Below are positions 17,018-26,213 of a stretch of DNA of 58,243 nt, piece after piece. The stretch is from Actinomycetes bacterium (GTDB taxonomy: Bacteria; Actinomycetota; Actinomycetes; Propionibacteriales; Propionibacteriaceae): assembly GCA_023443125.1 (NCBI GenBank), contig JAEZVO010000019.1:1-58243 (forward strand), given 5' to 3'. A program made the translations under genes and the position numbers. The stretch's first letter is position 1. The number at the start of each line of letters is the position of its first letter. The notes beneath the pieces were generated by a model. That model was given only the letters and a program-made list of their open reading frames with translations. It searched no databases and had not been told where the DNA came from.

Positions 17018-17860
17018 TTAGCCGTCGATGTGGTCCTGAGTGACGAAGTCGATGAGGCGTTCGACGATGGTGTTGAGCTGCGGCTCCAAGTCACGCCAGC
17101 TATTGGCCCTGGCGAGAATCGCTTGCCAGCCGCGCGCCACGTCGCGCTGATCGTCGTGCGGCAGCCCGAGCGCAGCCAGCGTGCCCTTCTTGAAATCAAC
17201 GTCCATGGGCACGTCGGGCCACGCCTTGCGGCCGACGCGCTCCGGCTTTACGGCTTGCCAGATGTCGATGAACTCGTGCCCGAGCACCAGCACGCAATCC
17301 TCGTGCCCGCCGGCATACACCTGCTTCACGATGCGCGACTCCTTAGAGCCAGGCACCAGATGGTCGACGAGCACCCCCAGCCTCCTGCCCGGTTCCGGCC
17401 GGAACTCGTCGACGATGGCGGGGAGATCGTCGATGCCACCCAGGTACTCGACGACGACGCCGACGTGGCGCAGGTCGTCGCCCCAGATTTTTTCCACCAG
17501 CTCCGCATCGTGACGCCCCTCGACGTAGATGCGGCTGGGCAGCGCAACCTTCGCCTGCTCCGGTGTGGCACTCGCACGCGACCCAGACGCGGTGTACTTG
17601 AGCTTCTTCGTTCCTGCACGCAGCGGCGGCTGCAAGGCGACGGGCTCCCCCTCCAGCAAGAACCCGGCACCGAATGGGAATCCGCGACGCTTCCCCTTGC
17701 GGTCTTCGAGTAACACCACGCCGTTCTCCCATCCGACGACGGCGCCGCAGAAGTCGTCGAATTCGAGCACCATGTCGAGTTCGACGGGCACGTTCCTGGT
17801 CTTCTTCATGTGGGAGCGCTGCCAGCCGGGCGCGAGGACGTCACGGGAGTATCGGTTCAC
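17018..17860 (-). CDS. DUF3097 family protein
   Basis: The 280-residue protein matches the actinobacterial DUF3097 family: RYSRDVLAPGWQ at the start, SRIYVEGRHDAELVEKIWG in the middle, then VVVEYLGGIDDLPAIV and GVLVDHLVPGSKESRI. Function is unknown; the acidic clusters look nuclease- or TOPRIM-like, which is inference only. GTG 17860 gives the family-like N-terminus, although the frame stays open to 17920. No strong Shine-Dalgarno sequence is seen. Confidence 0.82.
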   Translation of the reverse strand: MNRYSRDVLAPGWQRSHMKKTRNVPVELDMVLEFDDFCGAVVGWENGVVLLEDRKGKRRGFPFGAGFLLEGEPVALQPPLRAGTKKLKYTASGSRASATPEQAKVALPSRIYVEGRHDAELVEKIWGDDLRHVGVVVEYLGGIDDLPAIVDEFRPEPGRRLGVLVDHLVPGSKESRIVKQVYAGGHEDCVLVLGHEFIDIWQAVKPERVGRKAWPDVPMDVDFKKGTLAALGLPHDDQRDVARGWQAILARANSWRDLEPQLNTIVERLIDFVTQDHIDG

Positions 17861-17885
17861 GGCTGGCGACCCTACCGAACATGAG

Positions 17886-17920
17886 TTGTGGCGCCCCGGA
17901 GGCTCTCCGAGACGCCACAA
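17886..17920 (-). terminator. hairpin downstream of the YtrA-type ABC operon
   Basis: The arms TTGTGGCGCCCCGGAG and CTCCGAGACGCCACAA pair over 16 positions with two mismatches around a 3-nt loop. The hairpin lies 20 nt beyond the permease stop at 17941 and before the DUF3097 start. There is no U-run, but the position suits a transcription end for the GntR-ABC operon. Confidence 0.5.
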
Positions 17921-17940
17921 GTTGGGGGGAGTGTGAGACT

Positions 17941-18735
17941 TTAACGAAGCTCAAGCCGGCGCTGCACGCTCACCAGCGCCTGCCAGAACATCCCAGCAGA
18001 GAGGAGGATGGAGCCGACTACCAGGAGTACGGGTAGGCTCCCCGCATCATGGGCACTCATATCCGTGAGCAGTGGTGGCGTCCAGTACCAGGCTCGACCG
18101 ATGAAGTCGTACGTCGGTGGGATCAGAAGCAGCACGAGCCCGATCAGCTGCATCGCCACGTAGACGATGATGTAGACGATGACTGGCCCGAAGCCTCCCG
18201 ACTTGTTGATCCACGCTTCGCTGCCGATGACAACGGCGAAGTAGATCTGTGCGAGCATGCCGAGGTACGTCAGCAGGCCGATCGCCAACGCGATCACGCC
18301 CAAGTCAGGCCGATCGCTCACAGTATCGGTAATAGCCCGGGTCACGATGTCCAGGGAGCTACCGCCGAGAACGGCGTCGGCCTTTCCGAGAATCCACAGC
18401 GATGAGGCGCAGACCACGAGCGACACCAGGCTCACCAGGCTGGCCCAGAGAAACTTAGTGGCGATCAGCGTGGAGTTCTTCACGGGAACGGTGAGTTCGA
18501 AGTATCCCCGTCGGCCGAATGTGTTGCGGTAGAGATGTATCCCGAGGTAGAGCTGCACGGCGAACGGCAGTGCGGCTACCGCGATGACCCCCAACACGAT
18601 CGGCACTCCCGCCACAACGCCTGAGATGTGGGCGGCTCCGTACGAGATCAGCGCGAGCAGGAGGGTGAAGCCCCAACCCAGGGCTATCGCCCACTTGGTT
18701 CGGATGAATTCGTATTTCAGTACTGTTCCGACCAT
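17941..18735 (-). CDS. ABC transporter permease (YtrA-linked)
   Basis: The 264-residue, six-helix membrane protein is partner to the ATPase at 18717. It has a typical ABC-2-like layout with NTFGRRGYFELTVPVKNSTLIATKF, the coupling loop after the first helices. It overlaps the ATPase gene by 19 nt. The substrate is unknown; regulator-ATPase-permease trios of this kind often handle antimicrobial or envelope stress. Confidence 0.78.
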   Translation of the reverse strand: MVGTVLKYEFIRTKWAIALGWGFTLLLALISYGAAHISGVVAGVPIVLGVIAVAALPFAVQLYLGIHLYRNTFGRRGYFELTVPVKNSTLIATKFLWASLVSLVSLVVCASSLWILGKADAVLGGSSLDIVTRAITDTVSDRPDLGVIALAIGLLTYLGMLAQIYFAVVIGSEAWINKSGGFGPVIVYIIVYVAMQLIGLVLLLIPPTYDFIGRAWYWTPPLLTDMSAHDAGSLPVLLVVGSILLSAGMFWQALVSVQRRLELR

Positions 18736-19424
18736 TGGTAAACCTCCCTAAAGAGTTGGTCCATGCTTGTGCCGTGCTCGGAGCGAAGATCGTCGACGGC
18801 ACCCTCGATAAGCACTTGTCCGTAGCGCATCATGATGACGCGGTCGAGTACGGGTTCGATGTCGGCGATCAAATGGGTAGAGATGAGCACGAGAGAATCG
18901 GGTTCGAGGTTGCGCACGATGGCGCGCAGGATCACGTCGCGCGCCGCCGGATCGACGCCTGAGATGGGCTCGTCGAGGAGAAACACCTTGGCGTCACGGC
19001 TCATGGCGAGCGCAATTTGTGCTTTCTCCCGCATGCCTTTGGATAGCTGGGAGAGCTTCATGCCCGGTTCAAGCCGGAAGAACTGCAGCAGGTCGTCGAA
19101 CTTGGCGCGGTTGAAGTCGTCGAAGTAGTCGGCGTACTGCTTGGCACAGAATTCGATGCGGCTGCCATCTGCGAGGAAGCTCTCGTCGGGAAGGAAGCTC
19201 ACCTTTGCCTTCGACGCCGGGCCGGGGCGCTCCCCTGCGACGGTGACGTCGCCGTCGTAGCGAACCATGAGGCCGGCGAGCACTTTGAGCAGCGTGGTCT
19301 TGCCACAGCCGTTTTCGCCGAGGAGCCCGACGACGTTGCCCTCGTCCAGGCTGAATGAGAGGTTGTTGAGCGCCGGGAACTTCCCGTACGTCTTCGTGAG
19401 TGATTGCACTTGGATGGCTTTCAT
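18717..19424 (-). CDS. ABC transporter ATP-binding protein (YtrA-linked)
   Basis: The 235-residue ATPase has Walker A GENGCGKTTLLKVL, signature LSKGMREKAQIALA, Walker B VFLLDEPISGVDP and H-loop ISTHLIAD. The LSKG signature is common in YtrB-type ATPases. The start overlaps the regulator stop (ATGA at 19421-19424). It probably forms an exporter or sensor with the 264-residue permease. Confidence 0.9.
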   Translation of the reverse strand: MKAIQVQSLTKTYGKFPALNNLSFSLDEGNVVGLLGENGCGKTTLLKVLAGLMVRYDGDVTVAGERPGPASKAKVSFLPDESFLADGSRIEFCAKQYADYFDDFNRAKFDDLLQFFRLEPGMKLSQLSKGMREKAQIALAMSRDAKVFLLDEPISGVDPAARDVILRAIVRNLEPDSLVLISTHLIADIEPVLDRVIMMRYGQVLIEGAVDDLRSEHGTSMDQLFREVYQWSEQY

Positions 19425-19795
19425 GATTGCTCACCTTCCAGTTGTCGCCATCGTTGCTTCAGTAACTCCAACGCCCTGGTTTGCTGCATGCCGAGCCCTT
19501 GGGCGCGACGCACAAACTCGTCGGCGTGGCCGGTGGCCACGCGTTCACGAAGCTCATCGATCACAGTGGTGTCGTCGGTCACAAACCGCCCTTTCGTGCG
19601 ATCCGGCACCGTGACGCCCATGCGGTCGAGCTCGCCCATAGCGCGTTGGATGGTGTTGGGGTTGACCCCGAGTTCGACGCCGAGATCTCGAACGCCTGGC
19701 AGTTTGCTCCCCGCGGGCCACTGGCCCGTGACGATTCTGCGCGAGCATTCATCCACCAACTGCAACCAGATGGGCGAGGAATTGTCGAACTGCAT
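19421..19795 (-). CDS. GntR-family regulator, YtrA subfamily
   Basis: The 124-residue repressor has an N-terminal winged helix (IWLQLVDECSRRIVTGQWPAG, KLPGVRDLGVELGVNPNTIQRAM) and only a short C-terminal dimerisation helix, as in the YtrA subfamily. I chose ATG 19795 because AGGAGGT at 19802-19808 sits 6 nt before it; the GTG at 19801 abuts that site. It is first in an operon with an ABC ATPase and permease and probably represses its own promoter. Confidence 0.9.
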   Translation of the reverse strand: MQFDNSSPIWLQLVDECSRRIVTGQWPAGSKLPGVRDLGVELGVNPNTIQRAMGELDRMGVTVPDRTKGRFVTDDTTVIDELRERVATGHADEFVRRAQGLGMQQTRALELLKQRWRQLEGEQS

Positions 19796-19806
19796 TCCCA
19801 CACCTC

Positions 19807-19861
19807 CTGTATTGCTGTACTAGGTGCTTAATACAGTAAGACAGTGCGGCGGCGCTGTCAA
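19807..19861 (-). promoter_or_regulatory. promoter and palindromic operator of the GntR-ABC operon
   Basis: On the minus strand a near-ideal promoter is visible: TTGACA (19856-19861), 17-bp spacer, TACTGT (19833-19838). The perfect inverted repeat CTGTATT-N16-AATACAG (19807-19836) begins inside the -10 box and ends next to the AGGAGGT. A YtrA-type repressor bound there would block transcription start. Autoregulation is inference. Confidence 0.8.
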
Positions 19862-19884
19862 CACCTCGTAGCAAAAAGGGTGCG

Positions 19885-21096
19885 TCAGTCGAGTAGGTCG
19901 CGGATAATCCCGTCGGCCAGCAAGCGCCGTCGCACGATGAGCTGCCCGTCGACGACCTCCACCAGCCCTCTCGCTGCCATCGAAGAAATGCGCTCACGTT
20001 CCGACGGCGTCAGCACGCTGAGCGGGAGTCCGTCGGCGAGCCGAAGCTCAAGGAGCACCCGTTCGACGCGGCGGTCCTCCGCGGTGAGCACCTCGCGCCC
20101 TTGCGCCGGAGACGCGCCCTCGGCCAGTGCATCCACGTAGACGCGCGGGTGTTTTCGGTTCCAGAACCGCACCCCACCGATGTGGCTGTGCGCGCCCGGG
20201 CCAATCCCCCACCAGTTCGCGCCTTTCCAGTAGGCGATGTTGTGTCGGCACTCACCGCCGGGCAGCGCCCAATTGCTGGTCTCGTAGTTGTGGAAACCGC
20301 GTGCGGCCAGGAACTCGTCGGCAATCACATACTTGTCCGCGAGGTCATCCTCATCGGGCATGGGAAGCTCGCCCTTTCGAACCCGCAAGGCAAGCCGTGT
20401 TCCCTCTTCGACGATGAGCGAATAGGCGCTGACGTGGTCGACGGGGGTGTCGGCCACCGCATCGAGGCTTCGTCGCCAATCATCGAGCGACTCCCCCGGC
20501 GTGCCATAAATGAGGTCGAGACTGACGTGCTCGAACCCAGTCTCCGACGCCCAGCGCGCCGCATCCAGGCCACGCCCGGGGCTGTGTCGGCGGTCGAGCA
20601 CCTCGAGCACATGCGGCACCGACGACTGATACCCCAGCGAGATGCGCGTGAATCCACCGTCGCGCAGCGCCTGGAAGTAGCTCGGCTCAACGCTCTCTGG
20701 GTTCGCCTCCGTCGTGATCTCCGCGTCGTCGGCTACCGGGAAGCGCTCCCGGATCGCATCGAGCAGCCCGACGAGCTCCCCCGGCGGCAGCATCGTCGGG
20801 GTGCCTCCACCGAAAAACACCGTGCGTAGGGTCTGGGGCCCAAGTACGCGACGGGCCAGGTCCAGCTCGGCTCGCGCGGCAGTGAGATAGGCACCAGGCG
20901 ACATCGATCCAAGCTCTGCCGGCGTGTAGGTGTTGAAATCGCAGTAGCCGCACCGCGTCATACAAAACGGCACGTGGACGTACAACGACAGCGGGGCGTC
21001 GACGTCGGTGCCAGGTGGGAGTGAACCGTCGCGGGGCGCGGGCTCACCGTCGGGGAGTTGGGAAGCCACGGGCGGAAGCCTAGCGTCGATTCCCAA
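19885..21096 (-). CDS. hemW: radical SAM heme chaperone HemW
   Basis: The 403-residue protein has the radical-SAM cluster motif CMTRCGYC (C45, C49, C52), FFGGGTPTML, EANPESV and GVGIGPGAHSH-like WGIGPGAHSHIGG, then a C-terminal HemN-like region. HemW proteins were long annotated as oxygen-independent coproporphyrinogen oxidase, but the CxxxCxxC spacing without a fourth cysteine fits the heme-trafficking chaperone. In many actinobacteria it follows lepA directly. Here a sugar ABC operon and a divergent promoter region lie between them. Confidence 0.88.
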   Translation of the reverse strand: MGIDARLPPVASQLPDGEPAPRDGSLPPGTDVDAPLSLYVHVPFCMTRCGYCDFNTYTPAELGSMSPGAYLTAARAELDLARRVLGPQTLRTVFFGGGTPTMLPPGELVGLLDAIRERFPVADDAEITTEANPESVEPSYFQALRDGGFTRISLGYQSSVPHVLEVLDRRHSPGRGLDAARWASETGFEHVSLDLIYGTPGESLDDWRRSLDAVADTPVDHVSAYSLIVEEGTRLALRVRKGELPMPDEDDLADKYVIADEFLAARGFHNYETSNWALPGGECRHNIAYWKGANWWGIGPGAHSHIGGVRFWNRKHPRVYVDALAEGASPAQGREVLTAEDRRVERVLLELRLADGLPLSVLTPSERERISSMAARGLVEVVDGQLIVRRRLLADGIIRDLLD

Positions 21097-21142
21097 CCCG
21101 TTCGCTTACAGAAGACAGATTCGTGCGTGGGCATGCCCCCAA

Positions 21143-21158
21143 CATCTCGCTCGAGATG
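21143..21158 (+). promoter_or_regulatory. inverted repeat upstream of sugar ABC operon
   Basis: CATCTCG-CT-CGAGATG is a 7-bp inverted repeat 15 nt before the binding-protein ATG. Its position suits an operator, but no regulator gene lies next to this operon and no clear -10/-35 pair is seen. Confidence 0.35.
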
Positions 21159-21172
21159 ACACACTATGTTCC

Positions 21173-22450
21173 ATGATTAATCGACGTTCACTCCTCGCAT
21201 CCGGCGGCGGGCTCGCCGCCCTGTCTGTGCTCGCTGCGTGCGGCGACAACAATCCACTCGAGGGATCCTCTGGTTCAGCAGGCTCCGGCAGCAACAGCGA
21301 TGTTGCGCTCAAGCAGTGGTATCACGAATACGGCGAAGCCGGCGTGAAGGAAGCCGTCGAGAAGTACGCCTCTGAGTACACCGACGCCAAGGTGAGCGTG
21401 CAGTGGACCCCGGGCGACTACATGAAGATCCTCGGCGCTGCATTGCTAACCGACGAAGCGCCGGACGTGTTCGAGTTCGAGCAGGGTGGCTCGCTGGATA
21501 TGATCCGCGGCGGTCAGCTCGCTGATCTCACGGAACTCATGGATCCGGTGAAAGACCAGTTCAACAAGGCGGTGATCGACCGCTTTACGTTCCAAGACAA
21601 GATCTACGCCATCCCGCAGACCATCGATATGCAGATGCTCTTCTACCGCAAGTCGGTGCTGGAAGAGAAGGGCATCGAGCCCCCGAAGACGTTTGCAGAT
21701 CTCGCGGCAGCAGCCAAGGCTGTGAACACGAAGGACATGGGCGGCTTCTTCGCCGGCAACGACTCGGGCGTCGGCGTGCTCGGCACCCTCTTCATCTGGG
21801 CTTCTGGCCACGACCAGCTCAACGCCGACCGCACTGAGGCGGCATTCCTCACCGACGAGTTCTACCAGGCGCTCGTCGACTACCGCGAGCTTGTGAAGTC
21901 GGGCGCCGTGTTGTCGGGCGCGTCCAACGATTGGTACGGCCCCGAGGCGTTCGTGAACGAGGAGTGCGCCTTCCAGTGGGGCGGGCTCTGGGGCCTCCCC
22001 CAGGTGCAGGAAGCCTTCGACGACGACTTCGGCGTACTGCCATTCCCCGCGATTGGCGGGAAGGGCCGCCCGGCGGTGCCGTTCGGCGCGTTCGGTGCGT
22101 GCGTCAATGCGAAGAGCAAGCACGTCGATGCCGCTAAGGAATTCATCAAGTGGCTGTGGATCGACCAGGAAGACAAGCAGATCGACTTCTCCACTGCGTA
22201 CGGCGTGCACATCCCCGCGAAGGACGCGTTGACCTCGCAGACGGAGCAGTTCAAGGACGGTCCAGGCGCCGACGCCGCCACGTTCGTCAGCGAGAACGGC
22301 TTCGCCAACGACATCATGTGGTCCGGCTCGCTCGGTGAAGCATTCGGTGCGGCTGTGAGCAAGGTGATCGTGGACGGCGCCGACCCGAAGAGCGCGTTTT
22401 CCAAGTTCGGCGACCTGGCGAAGAAGGAACTCGCCAAGCTGCAAGGCTGA
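21173..22450 (+). CDS. sugar ABC transporter substrate-binding lipoprotein
   Basis: The 425-residue protein starts at ATG 21173 with a lipoprotein signal peptide (NRRSLLASGGGLAALSVLAAC, lipobox LAAC), then an SBP_bac_1-type body with FEFEQGGSLDMIRGGQLADL and AFQWGGLWGLPQVQ. It should sit on the outer face of the membrane and deliver an oligosaccharide or sugar to the two permeases that follow. No ATPase gene is in the operon, so a shared MsmK-type ATPase elsewhere is likely. A twin-arginine-like NRRS occurs at the N-terminus. Confidence 0.88.
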   Translation: MINRRSLLASGGGLAALSVLAACGDNNPLEGSSGSAGSGSNSDVALKQWYHEYGEAGVKEAVEKYASEYTDAKVSVQWTPGDYMKILGAALLTDEAPDVFEFEQGGSLDMIRGGQLADLTELMDPVKDQFNKAVIDRFTFQDKIYAIPQTIDMQMLFYRKSVLEEKGIEPPKTFADLAAAAKAVNTKDMGGFFAGNDSGVGVLGTLFIWASGHDQLNADRTEAAFLTDEFYQALVDYRELVKSGAVLSGASNDWYGPEAFVNEECAFQWGGLWGLPQVQEAFDDDFGVLPFPAIGGKGRPAVPFGAFGACVNAKSKHVDAAKEFIKWLWIDQEDKQIDFSTAYGVHIPAKDALTSQTEQFKDGPGADAATFVSENGFANDIMWSGSLGEAFGAAVSKVIVDGADPKSAFSKFGDLAKKELAKLQG

Positions 22451-22457
22451 TCTCGAC

Positions 22458-23396
22458 GTGTGGCAACGCCTGCGCGGATACCAGGGCCGCAACCTGTGGT
22501 TCCTGGTATTCGTCGCACCATTTTTCCTCGGGCTGACGGTCTTCGTCTACGTGCCCGTGGTGTGGAGCGCCTACCTGTCGTTCTTTGAGGCGAAGAACAC
22601 GATCACGCCGACGAAGTTCGTCGGGCTGGACAATTACACCAGCCTGCTGGGCGACGAACTCTTCATCAACTCGCTGGCCGTGTTCGTCGTGTTCTCGCTC
22701 GTGATCGTGCCACTCACATATGTGTGTTCGCTCGGGCTAGCGCTCCTGCTCAACGATCTCAAGTGGGGCCAGGCATTCTTCCGCTCGGTGTTCTTCATCC
22801 CGTCAGCGGTGAGTTACGTCGTCGCAGCCATCATCTGGCGGCTCGTATTCTTCAACAACGCCCGCTTTGGCATGCTGAACTCGCTCATCCGCTCCTGGGG
22901 CGGCGACTCCGTCAACTGGCTCGGCGGCGGCAACAACCTCTACTGGATCGCGCTCATCAGCGTTCGATTGTGGCTGCAGGTGGGCTTCTACATGATCCTC
23001 ATCATCGCCGGACTGCAGCGCATCCCGGTTGATACCTACGAGGCAGCGGCCATCGACGGAGCATCCGGCTGGCGCGTGCTCCGCTACATCACACTCCCCC
23101 AGCTTCGCGCTACCAGCGTGGCTGTCATCATGTTGCTCCTCATCAACGCGTTCCAGGCGTTCGACGAGTTCTATAACATGCTGGGCACCATCGGCTCCTA
23201 CCCGCCCTACGGACGCCCGCCCTTGGTACACCTGTACCTGATTTCGTTCGGCGGCGGGCAACAGAACCTCGGCTTGGGTGGCGCAGGCACCATGATCCTC
23301 GCTGCCATCATCGTGCTCTTCTCCCTCGCGCAGAACTGGCTGATGAGCCGAGAGGAGCGCAAGGAACGACGCGCAGCGAAGAAGGCGAACGCATGA
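22458..23396 (+). CDS. sugar ABC transporter permease (MalF-like)
   Basis: The 312-residue, six-helix permease has the cytoplasmic EAA loop EAAAIDGASGWRVLRYITLP (about residues 198-217) that docks the ATPase. GTG 22458 starts 7 nt after the binding-protein stop. It overlaps the second permease by 4 nt (ATGA at 23393). The substrate is set by the binding protein and remains unknown. Confidence 0.9.
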   Translation: MWQRLRGYQGRNLWFLVFVAPFFLGLTVFVYVPVVWSAYLSFFEAKNTITPTKFVGLDNYTSLLGDELFINSLAVFVVFSLVIVPLTYVCSLGLALLLNDLKWGQAFFRSVFFIPSAVSYVVAAIIWRLVFFNNARFGMLNSLIRSWGGDSVNWLGGGNNLYWIALISVRLWLQVGFYMILIIAGLQRIPVDTYEAAAIDGASGWRVLRYITLPQLRATSVAVIMLLLINAFQAFDEFYNMLGTIGSYPPYGRPPLVHLYLISFGGGQQNLGLGGAGTMILAAIIVLFSLAQNWLMSREERKERRAAKKANA

Positions 23397-24208
23397 AAGC
23401 GTCCAGGATCGCCCGGTACGCGCTGCTCATCATGCTGACGCTGTTGTTCCTGCTGCCGTTCTACGTGATGTTCCGCAACGCATTCTCGACGCAGAAACAC
23501 ATCGCGTCGCCGAATTGGCATTGGCTCCCCAATCAGCTCGACTTCACGAACCTGAAGTCGCTGCTCGCCAACGACACGATTGGCATCGGCGCGGCCATGC
23601 TGAACTCGGCCGTCACCGCCAGCTTGCAGAGCATCATCACGGTGCTCGTCAGCCTCATGGCCGGCTACGCGCTGGCGCGCTGGAAGCACAGGCTCGCCAG
23701 CTTCCTACTGGGGCTGACGGTATTCACGCTCATGGTTCCCGCGACGATGACCTTCGTGCCGACGTTCATCATGACCGCCCAGTTCGGGTGGATTGACACC
23801 TACCGTGGCCTGGTGATTCCGGCGGCTTTCTCCGCGTTCGCAACGTACCTGTTCCGCCAGTTCTTCCTCGATTTCCCCGAGGAGCTGGAGGACGCCGCCT
23901 TCGTCGACGGGTGCACGCCATGGGGTGTGTTCTGGCGCATCGTGGTGCCGAACTCGAAGGAGATCATCGCAGCCGTCGGCACCATCGTGTTGCTCGGCGC
24001 CTGGAACGCGTTCCTGTGGCCCAGCCTGGTGGGCCGCGACCACACGCGCACCGTGCAGGTGGCTCTGTCGCAGTTCATGACCAGCCAAGGCGTGCGGTTG
24101 CCGGAGCTGTTCATGGGCTCCATCATCGCGATTCTGCCCATGCTGGTGATGTTCCTGTTCCTCCAGCGTTACCTGGTGCGGGGCTTCACCACGTCGGGCC
24201 TGCGCTAG
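23393..24208 (+). CDS. sugar ABC transporter permease (MalG-like)
   Basis: The 271-residue permease has six helices and the EAA-like loop EDAAFVDGCTPWGVFWRIVV. It pairs with the 312-residue permease to form the membrane channel. Its stop is 12 nt from the convergent lepA stop, leaving no room for a separate terminator. Confidence 0.9.
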   Translation: MKASRIARYALLIMLTLLFLLPFYVMFRNAFSTQKHIASPNWHWLPNQLDFTNLKSLLANDTIGIGAAMLNSAVTASLQSIITVLVSLMAGYALARWKHRLASFLLGLTVFTLMVPATMTFVPTFIMTAQFGWIDTYRGLVIPAAFSAFATYLFRQFFLDFPEELEDAAFVDGCTPWGVFWRIVVPNSKEIIAAVGTIVLLGAWNAFLWPSLVGRDHTRTVQVALSQFMTSQGVRLPELFMGSIIAILPMLVMFLFLQRYLVRGFTTSGLR

Positions 24209-24220
24209 GCGCAGCGGCGG

Positions 24221-26047
24221 CTAGTTCTTCTTTGCCGGCTCCGACGTGGACAGCGCCGCGACGAAGGCCTCTTGCGGCACCTCGACTCGGCCCACCATCT
24301 TCATGCGCTTCTTGCCCTCTTTCTGCTTCTCAAGCAGTTTGCGCTTTCGCGAGATGTCGCCGCCGTAGCACTTCGACAGCACGTCCTTGCGGATGGCGCG
24401 GATGGTCTCGCGCGCGATCACTCGGGAACCGATGGCGGCCTGGATGGGCACCTCGAACTGCTGCCTCGGGATCAGCTCCTTGAGCTTGGATGCCATCTGC
24501 AGTCCGTATGTGTAGGCGGATTCGCGGTGCACGATGGCGGAGAACGCGTCGACGGGGTCGCCGTGCAGCAAAATATCGACTTTCACCAGGTCGGCGGGTG
24601 CCTCCCCGGCCGGTTCGTAGTCGAGCGATGCGTACCCCTTCGTTCGCGACTTGAGCGCGTCGAAGAAGTCGAAGACGATTTCACCGAGCGGCAGCTGGTA
24701 GCGAATCTCCACTCGGTCTTCTGAGAGGTAATCGAGGCCCTTCTGCACGCCGCGCCTGGTCTGACACAGCTCAAGGATGGTGCCGATAAACTCCGCGGGC
24801 GCGAGGATGGTGGCGTCGACGACGGGCTCGTACACCTCGTCAACCTTGCCCTCTGGGAACTCCGACGGGTTCGTCACGATGTGCTCGGAGTGGTCCTCCA
24901 TCACCACGCGATACACCACGCTCGGCGCCGTGGAAATGAGGTCCAGGTTGAACTCGCGCTCGAGCCGCTCGCGCACGATCTCCATGTGTAGCAGGCCGAG
25001 GAAGCCGATGCGGAAACCGAATCCGAGCGCGCTCGACGTCTCGGGTTCGTACAGCAACGCCGCGTCGTTGAGCTGCAGCTTCTCAAGCGCCTCACGAAGC
25101 TCGGTGAAGTCGTCGCCGTCGATCGGGTACAGGCCGGCGTAGACCATGGGCACGGGAGGCTCGTAGCCACCCAAATCTTCCGATGCGGGGGCAGACGCGA
25201 CGGTGACCGTGTCGCCGACGCGAGACTGCCGCACGTCCTTCACGCCCGTGATGAGGTAGCCCACCTCGCCGACGCCGATGGCATCCTGTTTGGACGGGTC
25301 AGGTGCGATGACGCCCACCTCGAGCAGTTCGTGCTGGGCGCCGGTGGACATCATCTGGATACGGTCGCGGTGGCGCAGGGCGCCGTCGACGACGCGGACG
25401 TAGGTGACCACACCGCGGAACGTGTCGTACACGGAGTCGAAGATGAGCGCGCGCGCTGGCCCGTCGGCGTCGCCCACGGGCGCAGGGATTCGCTCGACGA
25501 CGGCGTCAAGCAGCTCGGGCACGCCCACTCCCGTTTTACCGGAGACCCGCAACACCTCGTCTTCGTCGCAGCCAATGATGGACGCCAGCTCGGCGGCGTA
25601 CTTGTCCGGGTCGGCACCGGGGAGGTCGATCTTGTTGAGCACCGGGATGATGGTGAGCTCGGCCTCGAGTGCGAGGTAGAGGTTGGCAAGCGTCTGCGCT
25701 TCGATGCCTTGCGCCGCGTCGACGAGCAGGATCGCCCCTTCGCAGGCCTGCAAGGAGCGGGATACCTCGTAGTTGAAGTCGACGTGACCAGGCGTGTCGA
25801 TCATGTTGAGCACGTGCACGGTGTCGCCAACCGGCCACGTCATCCGAACGGCCTGCGACTTGATGGTGATGCCGCGTTCGCGCTCGATGTCCATCCGGTC
25901 GAGGTATTGCGCGCGCATGCTGCGGTCGTCGACGACCTTGGTGAGTTGCAGCATGCGGTCTGCCAGCGTCGATTTTCCGTGGTCGATGTGTGCAATGATG
26001 CAGAAGTTGCGGATGATCGACGGATCGGTCTTGCCTGGGATGGCCAT
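24221..26047 (-). CDS. lepA: translation factor LepA (EF4)
   Basis: The 608-residue GTPase has AHIDHGKSTLADRML (G1), RGITIKSQAVRM (switch I), DTPGHVDF (G3), NKIDLPGA (G4), EF-G-like domains III and V and the LepA-specific C-terminal domain with SKCYGGDISRKRKLLEKQK. It acts on ribosomes in initiation or back-translocation. ATG 26047 gives the usual N-terminus, with AAGGA upstream. It is divergent from rpsT, with 166 nt between. Confidence 0.96.
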   Translation of the reverse strand: MAIPGKTDPSIIRNFCIIAHIDHGKSTLADRMLQLTKVVDDRSMRAQYLDRMDIERERGITIKSQAVRMTWPVGDTVHVLNMIDTPGHVDFNYEVSRSLQACEGAILLVDAAQGIEAQTLANLYLALEAELTIIPVLNKIDLPGADPDKYAAELASIIGCDEDEVLRVSGKTGVGVPELLDAVVERIPAPVGDADGPARALIFDSVYDTFRGVVTYVRVVDGALRHRDRIQMMSTGAQHELLEVGVIAPDPSKQDAIGVGEVGYLITGVKDVRQSRVGDTVTVASAPASEDLGGYEPPVPMVYAGLYPIDGDDFTELREALEKLQLNDAALLYEPETSSALGFGFRIGFLGLLHMEIVRERLEREFNLDLISTAPSVVYRVVMEDHSEHIVTNPSEFPEGKVDEVYEPVVDATILAPAEFIGTILELCQTRRGVQKGLDYLSEDRVEIRYQLPLGEIVFDFFDALKSRTKGYASLDYEPAGEAPADLVKVDILLHGDPVDAFSAIVHRESAYTYGLQMASKLKELIPRQQFEVPIQAAIGSRVIARETIRAIRKDVLSKCYGGDISRKRKLLEKQKEGKKRMKMVGRVEVPQEAFVAALSTSEPAKKN

Positions 26048-26213
26048 GCATCATTCCTTGCATAAAAAACGGGACTTCTGACGGCCTATCATCTCACCTT
26101 GCGCTGCACTTGGCGAGTTACTACGCAGCGCATTTGGTGAGCCACGGCCTTGCCATGTATTGTGGATCGTCGCGTCAAGGTTGGCGCATCACCGAGCACC
26201 AGAAGGATTTTTC

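Noticed and set aside
19885..21096. HemW as a true coproporphyrinogen III dehydrogenase (HemN)
   Set aside because: The cluster motif CxxxCxxC lacks the fourth HemN cysteine and the N-terminal HemN region, so the heme-chaperone family is the better match.
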